Origin: CBFIDA01 sp965661085
GTDB lineage: Bacteria > Pseudomonadota > Gammaproteobacteria > Comchoanobacterales > Comchoanobacteraceae
Direction: 5' to 3'
NCBI GenBank assembly: GCA_965661085.1
Contig: CBFIDA010000009.1
Coordinates: 1 to 53,068 of the forward strand
Length of the DNA: 53,068 nucleotides
Each line of letters starts with the position of its first letter. Position 1 is the stretch's first letter. The position numbers and the translations under genes were made by a program. The notes under the pieces are model-generated. The model ran no database searches and was not told the origin of the DNA. It saw only the letters and a list, made by a program, of their open reading frames with translations. Of the stretch, positions 44,692 to 51,926 are shown in pieces.

Positions 44692-45666
44692 CTAAGTCTG
44701 AGAATCTGAGCGTGCTGATGAATCATCATGGCGTTGATGCTGGATGCTTTGCCCAAGATGCTGCATCCCCTTTTTTTTTGCCAACATCATTTGCTTCTGT
44801 CGCTCTGCAAAACGCTTCTTTTGAGTTTCGGTGAGATGGTCGACGCAATATGGACAACAGATGCCTTGCATGGTTCTAGGGTCGTTGGCTTCTTCAGGTG
44901 TCAAGGGATGACGGCATCCAAAACATTGGGTGTAATGATCTTGCTCCAATTGATGGTTGACGGCAACGCGCTCATCAAACACAAAACAACTGCCTTGCCA
45001 TAAGCTATCTTCTTCGGGCACATCTTCCAAATATTGTAGAATGCCGCCCTCAAGATGGTAAATCTCTTCAAAACCATGCGCCAACATGTGCGATGATGCT
45101 TTTTCGCATCGTATGCCACCGGTACAATACATCGCGACCTTTTTGTGTTTTTGGGGGTCAAGGTTGTTGGCGACATAGCGAGGAAATTCTCTAAAATTTT
45201 TGGTTTTGGGGTCAATGGCACCCTGGAATTGGCCAATGGCAATTTCATAATCATTGCGGGTATCAATCAGCAAAACCTCAGGATCTGTCACAATCTTATG
45301 CCAATCTTTGGGTTTGACATAGGTGCCGACTTGTTGATTGGGAATGGTTTTTTCACACCCCAATGTCACGATTTCAGATTTGATTTTTACTTTCATTCTT
45401 AAGAAGGGCATGTCCTCACAGAAAGACTCTTTGTACATCAATTGGTCAAAATCAAGCTCTGCTTCCAACAAATGCTTCAACGCGTCAATCGCATCCCGGC
45501 AACCGGCCACGGTCCCATTGATGCCTTCCTCTGCCAATAAAATTGTGCCATGGATGTTTTGATTCAGGCAAAGTGATAAAATCGCTTCTTTGTAGATCGG
45601 TACTGCATCTTGCTGTATCCGACGAAATGCGTACAATGCTGCAACCACCACACTGGGCTCGGCCAT
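44692..45666 (-). CDS. trhO: tRNA uridine(34) hydroxylase TrhO (rhodanese family, YceA)
   Basis: TrhO hydroxylates U34 of several tRNAs. The 324-residue product has an N-terminal acylphosphatase-like domain with LAEEGINGTVAG. The rhodanese domain follows, with LLIDTRNDYEIAIGQFQGAI and active-site loop YCTGGIRCEKASSHM. A C-terminal cysteine-rich region (CFGCRHPLTPEE, CCPYC) follows. AAGGA stands 9 bases before the ATG at 45666; the ATG at 45675 is too close to it. The last 30 residues are polar and likely disordered. Confidence 0.95.
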   Translation of the reverse strand: MAEPSVVVAALYAFRRIQQDAVPIYKEAILSLCLNQNIHGTILLAEEGINGTVAGCRDAIDALKHLLEAELDFDQLMYKESFCEDMPFLRMKVKIKSEIVTLGCEKTIPNQQVGTYVKPKDWHKIVTDPEVLLIDTRNDYEIAIGQFQGAIDPKTKNFREFPRYVANNLDPQKHKKVAMYCTGGIRCEKASSHMLAHGFEEIYHLEGGILQYLEDVPEEDSLWQGSCFVFDERVAVNHQLEQDHYTQCFGCRHPLTPEEANDPRTMQGICCPYCVDHLTETQKKRFAERQKQMMLAKKKGMQHLGQSIQHQRHDDSSARSDSQT

Positions 45667-45726
45667 ATCATTCATTCCTTAAAACAATGATTGTAGCGAA
45701 AAACAAGTCGTTTTTCCAATGATGTG

Positions 45727-45754
45727 GTCATACGCTGGGTCATATCCATGTCAA
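45727..45754 (-). promoter_or_regulatory. Candidate trhO promoter inside a nested inverted repeat
   Basis: On the minus strand a perfect TTGACA (45749-45754) and TATGAC (45727-45732) are 16 bases apart, about 60 bases before the trhO start. Both overlap the inverted repeat described separately. Confidence 0.6.
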
Positions 45755-45788
45755 TAAGCGCATTCAATCCATGGATACAGAGCGTATG
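45729..45788. repeat. Nested inverted repeat upstream of trhO
   Basis: Outer arms CATACGCT (45729-45736) and AGCGTATG (45781-45788) and inner arms TATCCATG (45743-45750) and CATGGATA (45770-45777) are both perfect. The internal loop is 6/3 bases and the apical loop 19 bases. It may be an operator pair or an mRNA structure. Confidence 0.6.
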
Positions 45789-46086
45789 GTGTGATACAAG
45801 ATGTGTTCAAGACCACCAGCACACCAAATGCCTCATGCGTAACATCAGGTGCATATCGATTCTTGGCATCAATAGTGTCTTTGGCATACTGCATTAAATA
45901 AATATTGTTTTATCTGCTTTATTCCATAGTGCATGCAACATGCATCACATCAGTCCATCTCACAAACTGCCATGGCCATCACAAATTTATGGCCTAAATA
46001 ATTAAAATAATGATAAAATCGTTTTTTTTATTGATTCTTTTGGCAAATTATGCCATGATGGATTTACGTCTCAATTTAGAGTTTTT
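45789..46086. other. AT-rich intergenic region before the U-box gene
   Basis: No gene is recognised. A frame starting at ATG 46010 (MIKSFFLLILLANYA) overlaps the next gene in another frame and is hydrophobic; it could be the displaced true N-terminus of that gene, but has no Shine-Dalgarno sequence. Confidence 0.4.
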
Positions 46087-47292
46087 ATGTTTTATAACTT
46101 TTTATGTTACATTATTCTTCTTTGTGGTCATTCGGGGGTTTGGTTTTCACGCCTTTATAGTATTGGTTTTTTCCCTCTGCTCTGTCAAACCATGGTGCAT
46201 TGCATACATCATGCTGGATTTCTGCCATATATTTTTTTATTGCCATTCTTTTTCAATCCACTATCTCACTACGTCATCATGGTGTCGTTTTTGCTTATTG
46301 GCGTTGTTGTCATCCACAATATGGGTGAGGATCGATACATTGACAAAAAAACAGCCAACAGTCTGGTGTATACTGGTTTCATCTCACTGTTGTATTTTGG
46401 CGTGTATGCTTCAGCAACCCCACTTGCTTCTTTGCTATGGATTGGCTCCGCTGTATTCCTCACCACACATCTCGTCAAAGGCGTCTTTAGCTGTCAAAAT
46501 ACATTTCATTGCTTTAGAATCGATCTCACTGTCCTTTGTTTTGCTTATGCCGCAACACCCGACATCCCTCTATTTCTAATCTGTTTGATGGTCACAAAGA
46601 TCGTCATACCAGTGCTGCATGACTATTTTTATGAAGTCGATGCCGAAAGGGCTGCGAATGAAAGCTTGGCCCCAGTTCTTTTAAATGATTTTAGGTCCAT
46701 GCAGAAGGTTGCTGCCTTTTCCTTCTTTTTGATTTATTCTGTTGCTGAAACAACACCAACCATGATTCCATTCATAAATCTTGAGCTTATCATGATGATG
46801 GCTGTATGCCATTATTTGTCAGAGTGGTATCGTTCAGTGAACGCTGTAGATGCAGTCACGGTCCCATCTGCTTCCAACCCGTCTTCTTCCATTGATTTCA
46901 AGGATAATGATCTACCACAATCATTCATCCATGGTGCAGACGACGCAGAGCGATTGAATGCTTACTTAACCGCACTCTCTGATGAAGATGCTGGGCAGTA
47001 TGACGATTGCATGTGTCCAATTTCAAAAGAATTGATGCGGTTACCGGTCAGTTTGTGCACCGATAACCCAGAAGCGCAAGTGTGTGACTACCACTCTGCG
47101 CGCGAGTGGCTCATGATGGGAAACAACACAAATCCCTTCACCCGGGCCCCTTTGACGCTCTCCCAATTAAACACTTTGGTGCGTGCGCAATATGGAAACA
47201 AATCATTCGTCGCCATTCGAGAGAAAATTGAAGCACTCAGACAGGCACAGCTTGGTAACATAGGCACCCAACCGGCAGTCATGACCCCGTGA
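46087..47292 (+). CDS. Multi-pass membrane protein with C-terminal U-box
   Basis: The 401-residue product has about seven or eight hydrophobic segments in residues 1-245. A low-complexity linker follows (255-300), then a U-box-like domain at about 308-380. The U-box shows CMCPISKELMRLPV, then YHSAREWL, then NPFTRAPLTLSQLNTL, the usual start, central helix and end. U-boxes recruit ubiquitin-charged E2 enzymes, a eukaryotic function, so a host target is likely. The loop after PV is longer than usual. Start is ATG 46087 with AGAG 5 bases upstream. AT-rich base use differs from the flanking core genes. Confidence 0.75.
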   Translation: MFYNFLCYIILLCGHSGVWFSRLYSIGFFPLLCQTMVHCIHHAGFLPYIFLLPFFFNPLSHYVIMVSFLLIGVVVIHNMGEDRYIDKKTANSLVYTGFISLLYFGVYASATPLASLLWIGSAVFLTTHLVKGVFSCQNTFHCFRIDLTVLCFAYAATPDIPLFLICLMVTKIVIPVLHDYFYEVDAERAANESLAPVLLNDFRSMQKVAAFSFFLIYSVAETTPTMIPFINLELIMMMAVCHYLSEWYRSVNAVDAVTVPSASNPSSSIDFKDNDLPQSFIHGADDAERLNAYLTALSDEDAGQYDDCMCPISKELMRLPVSLCTDNPEAQVCDYHSAREWLMMGNNTNPFTRAPLTLSQLNTLVRAQYGNKSFVAIREKIEALRQAQLGNIGTQPAVMTP

Positions 47293-47550
47293 CACCAGCA
47301 CTGATGGTGGTGTAGAATTTTAATGAGTTGTTGTCAGCACACCTGCTATGGATTTTGAGCGCTGCCAGATGGCTTGGCAAGCCATCGAGCTTTGACCGTG
47401 GTTGCAACGCCCAACATGTTATGCACAAGGCCACCTACATTAAGTCTATTGGCTTCAAACCGCATGTGGAGTGTATGTCTTGAAGCATTGGCGCCTTTGT
47501 CGTGTCAGTGGTTTTAACGATTGATTAAATATATTTTATTATTTAAATCA
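47293..47550. other. Intergenic region before the ankyrin gene
   Basis: A hairpin of 8 bp, GATGGCTT/AAGCCATC (47368-47386), and a weaker ACACCA/TGGTGT structure just after the U-box stop are seen. Neither has a good T-run. The end of the region is a strongly AT-rich block next to the promoter, possibly an UP element. No gene is recognised. Confidence 0.45.
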
Positions 47551-47579
47551 TTGACATTGACTTTTGTTCGGCATATGGT
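47551..47579 (+). promoter_or_regulatory. Promoter of the ankyrin gene
   Basis: A perfect TTGACA (47551-47556) and TATGGT (47574-47579) are 17 bases apart, 32 bases before the ATG at 47612. An AT-rich tract lies directly upstream. Confidence 0.65.
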
Positions 47580-47679
47580 ATTGAAAAGATTATAAAAATA
47601 AAGGTGTCAATATGACTTTAAATGAAAAAATAGAAACTTTAGTGTTAAATGGTTTTTCGATCCACAAGACGGTAGGGGC

Positions 47680-49281
47680 GTGTATTATAAAACAAATAAT
47701 GTTACGAACTTTGTTTTTGATCACGAGACAGCTTATCAATATTTCCATCACAGAGATTCTTCAAACACCCCTATCTTGATCACATATGCAAAAACTAATT
47801 CAGCATATAATATAGGCCACCACATGCTTGTTTTTCCGCATATTAACCCCAACATCCGCGATAAGCACGGCATGACAGCGCTGATGCATTTGGCACGCTC
47901 CTTGGAAGTTGAACAATTTAAAGCAGCAAAGCACTTTCTCGAGCATTCTGAGATTCAAATCAATGCTGTTGACAATCAAAATAAAACCGCCCTTCATTAT
48001 GCAATTGATGCAAATAATATGAGACTTGCAAAAACGCTTATTAACCATAAAGATATCAAACTCCAAGTAGGCCATACACCTTTATTCGCCCATGCAGTTA
48101 AAGCCAAAAAGTGGTCGCTTCTCAAAACCTTTTTAACAAAAGATCCCACATTGGTTGATCATGGAGATCGCACCATTTTGATGCATGCGATCTTGCAAAA
48201 TAAGATTTGCCTTAGTATGGAGGCCATCGCGGCAATGTCTCAGGAGACACTTCTCCTTCAAGACACGCNNNNNNNNNNCGGCAATACAGCGCTGCACTAT
48301 GCTTTGACCCACAATCAACATGACGTGATTGTGGCGCTTCTAAATAAAGCACCTAATCTTATCAATATCCCCAACAAAAATGGCATCACGCCGTTTGCCA
48401 TGGCGTGTCAACAACCCCAAATCAATATCCTTAACGAGATGCTTAAGCATCAAGATACGATTGCATTAAAGACCATCTATCAAGCCATCGATGGTAAGCT
48501 CATAAGGGCTGTCTTAGACAAACTTGATCAGCATTTGGAAGCTGTAGTAGGTACAAGTTCTTTAGCATCCAAGATCAACGCTATCATCCAAAAAGAGGAT
48601 GGCAGTTCAAATAGAAGATGGGTACTGGCAGTGACGGTTTCGTGTTGCATTCTGATTATCCCTATCTTCTTTTTTGTTTTTCGTATCCTCATTGCAGTTG
48701 CGATATATATTTCTGTAACTGAATTATGGTTCGATCTTCTTCGTCATTATGCCAGTAAAGGTCAATTCGATATGGTTGTTTACCTCATGCACAAAGACCC
48801 AAGCCAAATCAATCGTAAAGATGCTGATGATGGCTACACAGCCCTTATTCTCGCTGCATACAGAGGCGATCTTCAGATGGTCAACTATCTTGTCGCGCAG
48901 AGTGCAAACAAAGACGCTCAAAATAAAGATGGCGACACAGCCCTGATTTGGGCTGCAAGGAAAGGCCATCTTGATATCGTCAAGTGTCTTGTCGCGCAGG
49001 GTGCCGATACCAATATTCAGGGTGAAAAGCGTAAAACAACCCTGCAGTGGGCACAAGAACAGTCTCGCTCTGATGTTGAAGCATTCCTTCAGGAGCACCC
49101 GAAAAATAGCGTTACACATCCTATCGTAATCGCAACACCCACACTTGTTGATCCGATAACGTCATCGTCATTTTCTAACCCAACAAACCAGCAAGTATTT
49201 ACGCTACCACCAAATAGTATATTTATAGTGGACCCGAATTCAGCGCTTTCAGCGCCACCCTTCGTGCCGCCGATGGTCTGA
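47680..49281 (+). CDS. Ankyrin-repeat protein with central membrane segment; contains an assembly gap
   Basis: The 533-codon frame has ankyrin repeats on both sides of a hydrophobic segment (about 315-347). Before it lie GMTALMHLAR, NKTALHYAID, GHTPLFAHAV, GNTALHYALT and GITPFAMACQ; after it GYTALILAAY, GDTALIWAARKGHLDIVKCL and TTLQWAQE. The tail of 70 residues is Pro/Thr/Ser-rich. Ten N at 48269-48278 interrupt it. The frame begins at a GTG without a Shine-Dalgarno sequence. ATG 47612, with AAGGTG before it, starts MTLNEKIET, and one extra T near 47640 would join it as ETFSVKWFFDPQDGRGVYYK. The true start is therefore probably 47612. Confidence 0.75.
   Translation: MYYKTNNVTNFVFDHETAYQYFHHRDSSNTPILITYAKTNSAYNIGHHMLVFPHINPNIRDKHGMTALMHLARSLEVEQFKAAKHFLEHSEIQINAVDNQNKTALHYAIDANNMRLAKTLINHKDIKLQVGHTPLFAHAVKAKKWSLLKTFLTKDPTLVDHGDRTILMHAILQNKICLSMEAIAAMSQETLLLQDTXXXXGNTALHYALTHNQHDVIVALLNKAPNLINIPNKNGITPFAMACQQPQINILNEMLKHQDTIALKTIYQAIDGKLIRAVLDKLDQHLEAVVGTSSLASKINAIIQKEDGSSNRRWVLAVTVSCCILIIPIFFFVFRILIAVAIYISVTELWFDLLRHYASKGQFDMVVYLMHKDPSQINRKDADDGYTALILAAYRGDLQMVNYLVAQSANKDAQNKDGDTALIWAARKGHLDIVKCLVAQGADTNIQGEKRKTTLQWAQEQSRSDVEAFLQEHPKNSVTHPIVIATPTLVDPITSSSFSNPTNQQVFTLPPNSIFIVDPNSALSAPPFVPPMV
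48269..48278. other. Run of ten N (assembly gap)
   Basis: The run lies between ankyrin repeats. Its length is likely a placeholder, so the frame match on both sides cannot be relied on, and missing repeats are possible. Confidence 0.98.
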
Positions 49282-49313
49282 AGATGCGATGCCAGAAATG
49301 GCTATCGCATCTT
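49281..49313 (+). terminator. Strong hairpin after the ankyrin gene, probable terminator
   Basis: AAGATGCGAT plus GCCA pairs with TGGC, a bulged T, and ATCGCATCTT around a GAAA loop. A modest T-rich stretch (TTTGATGTTT) follows. It overlaps the stop codon. Confidence 0.6.
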
Positions 49314-49648
49314 TGATGTTTATGGTGAATCTTTGATCTTCATCATCATACTTTATACTATTGCTTAGTATGATGTTTTTTCAACGACATTGGCCATGGT
49401 GTTCTTGTGTCGTGTTTGGGGTATCTCAATCAGTATTGGGCATGCCAAATATTGTCACATAGTATATGTGTCCATAACACTGTTTTCAGTCCTTTAAGGC
49501 GTCATCACATATAGATTGAATCTCTCAGTGAGGCATGATGCCAATATTCAAGCTTTGTTGTACAGTGGGCGCGTCATGCATTCTGTGTTAACCTACACAA
49601 GGTGTATCCACAACGTTTAGAACACAATTGACGGAGGTTATTGTCCTG
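49314..49648. other. Intergenic region before the APH-like gene
   Basis: No gene is recognised. The end carries the GGAGG ribosome-binding site (49633-49637) of the next gene. Confidence 0.45.
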
Positions 49649-50527
49649 GTGGATTTTTCAGCATGTATGGCCAGTTGGCATAACATTGGCCTACCTCGTT
49701 GGCAAGATATGCCAGCATGCTTTGCCCATGGGTATTGGCATCGTGTGTTTGCGATGAAGACCACAGGAGGGACATATGCGCTCAAGTGCTGGGATATACG
49801 CCATGAGAGTGGTTTTGACATCCGTCAGTTACGCCAATGTCTGACCATGACACAATACATATCTCAGAGACATACTTGGTGCACGCCCGAGCACCTTTTG
49901 TGTGTGGATGACCAACGTCACATTGCTTGGAGTTATCGGCCTTGGTGTGAAGGCACCACACGCAAGCCTAGCATGTGGCAGCACCACCACGTGGCACAGC
50001 TGGTACAAGCACTGCTGGACTTGCATCAATTGAGGATTGCACCACAACATCGTTTTTTGCCACGTTGTTGGTTATCACATCAAACAAAAGCATCCGCTCC
50101 TTTAACCCCTTCGTCCATACCTGACGCGTGGGTATTTTGTCATGGTGATATGCAATTTGATCATCTATTTTGGCAAAATCAAACCTTGGTGGACCTCATT
50201 GATTGGGAATGTGCTGGCTGGATGGAACGTCATCAAGCTGTTGCGCATGCCGCACTCAGCATTGCCACACATCTGCAAACATTTGACCATCATCTTTGTG
50301 GGACAGTCATTGCGACTTATCATCAGCGCCATGCCTTACAAGCAACGCTTCTTCAAGCGGCTTTTTTTGATGTTTTGGCGCAATGGCGCCATTGGTGGCA
50401 AGCGGCCAAGGATCAGTCATGCAAGCCGATGACAAACAATACCCATCTGTATGATCACATCGCCCAACAGTATGCCACCATTGCACAGACTGTTTTCGCA
50501 ACAAGTCCAAAAGCACAAACCATCTGA
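49649..50527 (+). CDS. Aminoglycoside phosphotransferase/choline kinase-like protein
   Basis: About 292 residues with the fold's catalytic loop VFCHGDMQFDHLFW and the metal-binding LVDLIDWECAGW. The catalytic Asp of HGD and the later Asp are present, but the Asn that normally closes HGDxxxxN is His. N-terminal HRVFAMKTTGGTYALKCW has a plausible nucleotide-binding Lys. The family phosphorylates small molecules such as choline or sugars; the substrate is unknown. GGAGG at 49633-49637 suggests GTG 49649 as start; TTG 49628 is the longest frame. Confidence 0.68.
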   Translation: MDFSACMASWHNIGLPRWQDMPACFAHGYWHRVFAMKTTGGTYALKCWDIRHESGFDIRQLRQCLTMTQYISQRHTWCTPEHLLCVDDQRHIAWSYRPWCEGTTRKPSMWQHHHVAQLVQALLDLHQLRIAPQHRFLPRCWLSHQTKASAPLTPSSIPDAWVFCHGDMQFDHLFWQNQTLVDLIDWECAGWMERHQAVAHAALSIATHLQTFDHHLCGTVIATYHQRHALQATLLQAAFFDVLAQWRHWWQAAKDQSCKPMTNNTHLYDHIAQQYATIAQTVFATSPKAQTI

Positions 50528-50880
50528 CACTTGGGTTATACTGAATAGCAGAGTGCTGTCATCATTCACAATCAGGCATACTGAAGTAACTGAACGTTTG
50601 ACGCACCGCGACAACCATACGCCCCACACCATGTTGTGATGACAGATGGGTGTCCATGACCGCCCTATCATGATATCAAAATGCCGCCTTTCATGGTAAG
50701 GGACAAGGGCAACCTTGGCCTATGTTTATTGGCTCACACAACAAGACTTGCCACGATACTGATGTGCATATGCCCATATCATCTGACATGACCCATATTG
50801 AGATGACACAACAGAGGTGTTGTCAGTGGCTGAAACGCATCGTGATAAAAAGTGCTTTGATCAAATACGCTGCCAGTATA
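50528..50880. other. Intergenic region before umuD
   Basis: No gene is recognised. A partial inverted repeat ACAAC-AGAGGT-GTTGT lies at about 50810-50825. No clear CTG-N10-CAG LexA box was seen. Confidence 0.4.
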
Positions 50881-50909
50881 TTGACTTTTTGATTTATGTA
50901 CATTATTCT
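50881..50909 (+). promoter_or_regulatory. Candidate umuD promoter with palindromic spacer
   Basis: TTGACT (50881-50886) and TATTCT (50904-50909) are 17 bases apart, 28 bases before umuD. The 8-bp palindrome ATGTACAT (50896-50903) fills the spacer up to the -10 box, a good place for a repressor. Confidence 0.55.
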
Positions 50910-50936
50910 AAAAGGAGGCAGACTTGGAGCCAAAAC

Positions 50937-51458
50937 ATGGTGCCACCAAGAGGCGGGGCAAGAGTAGGGGCAGGCCGCCCCAAAGGCCAAAGCCGCTATC
51001 AAGAACCAACAAAACCAATACGCATCCCAGAAAGCATGGTTGCACAAGTCATGGATTTTGTGGCCAACAAAGGACATGCATTGCCCCTATACAGTTGCAG
51101 TGTTGCAGCTGGTTTTCCATCACCAGCCGATGACCATCTCGAAGACAAACTTGATTTGAACGCACATCTTATTCAGCATCCCACTGCAACTTTCTTTGTC
51201 CGTGTCAGTGGCGACTCAATGATTGAGGCGGGCATTTTTCCAGATGATATTTTGGTGGTGGATCGCAGCCTTGAGCCACGTCATGGCAAAATTGTGGTGG
51301 CTGCCGTTGAAGGGCAACTGACGGTCAAACGTTTGCATCGAAGTGGCAACCAAGTACAGCTGATGCCTGCCAACCCAAAGTTCTCCGCGATCACCATTGC
51401 CAACCCAGATGATTTGATGATTTGGGGTGTCGTCACCACAGTATTGCACCAGGTCTAA
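50937..51458 (+). CDS. umuD: UmuD-type self-cleaving DNA polymerase V subunit
   Basis: UmuD cleaves itself after RecA activation and then joins UmuC. The 173-residue product has the cleavage site Ala58-Gly59 in SVAAGFPSPADD, the nucleophile Ser 94 in VSGDSMIEAGI, and Lys 131 in GQLTVKRL. The spacings 58-94 and 94-131 equal those of E. coli UmuD (24-60-97). The N-terminus is about 34 residues longer (ARVGAGRPKGQSRYQEPT), as in some other UmuD homologues. GGAG lies 7 bases before the ATG at 50937. Confidence 0.93.
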   Translation: MVPPRGGARVGAGRPKGQSRYQEPTKPIRIPESMVAQVMDFVANKGHALPLYSCSVAAGFPSPADDHLEDKLDLNAHLIQHPTATFFVRVSGDSMIEAGIFPDDILVVDRSLEPRHGKIVVAAVEGQLTVKRLHRSGNQVQLMPANPKFSAITIANPDDLMIWGVVTTVLHQV

Positions 51459-51470
51459 ATGGAGATTTGT

Positions 51471-51896
51471 ATGCCAAATGTTTCTGTATTCAAACAAACA
51501 ACACATGGCCTGATGTATGCTGGATTGTTGCCATTTGTCGTATTGGCCACCTGTCATGCATGTGGCTGGCAAAACTTGCCTTATGTTGGCAAAGTCCAAT
51601 TTGTATTTGCCGTTTATGGCTTGGTGATCCACAGCTTCATGGCTGGCACTCATTGGACCAAAGCCAGAATGAATAAAAAAACAACATCAATTGTTTTTTC
51701 TAACATGCTCACAATCATTTCATTTTTTCTTTTCATCTGCCTTTCTTCTTTGCATTTTATTTGGAGTATGATCGGACTGTATGCAAGCACTTTGTGGCAA
51801 GACAGCGTAGATTCAGAGCCAGATTATCTGAGCGTGCGCAAACATTTAACAATTGTCATTGTGCTGTGCTGCCTGATCATGGCAGTGCCTTTTTAA
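51471..51896 (+). CDS. DUF3429-family membrane protein
   Basis: The 141-residue product has four hydrophobic segments and the family pattern YAGLLPFVVLA, then YGLVIHSFMAGTHWTKARM. Its function is unknown. GGAG lies about 7 bases before the ATG at 51471. It sits 12 bases after umuD and 30 bases before umuC in the same direction, so it should be co-transcribed with both. Confidence 0.75.
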   Translation: MPNVSVFKQTTHGLMYAGLLPFVVLATCHACGWQNLPYVGKVQFVFAVYGLVIHSFMAGTHWTKARMNKKTTSIVFSNMLTIISFFLFICLSSLHFIWSMIGLYASTLWQDSVDSEPDYLSVRKHLTIVIVLCCLIMAVPF

Positions 51897-51926
51897 CATC
51901 ACATACAAAAACAACATGAGACCATC

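Noticed and set aside
46010..46579. Hydrophobic 189-codon frame overlapping the U-box gene
   Set aside because: It has no ribosome-binding site and runs through a T-rich stretch that is hydrophobic in several frames. Its first part might be a displaced N-terminus, noted elsewhere, but it is not a gene of its own.
41973..49281. CRISPR array, insertion sequence or prophage genes in the accessory stretch
   Set aside because: No regularly spaced direct repeats, transposase motifs, integrase or phage structural genes were found.
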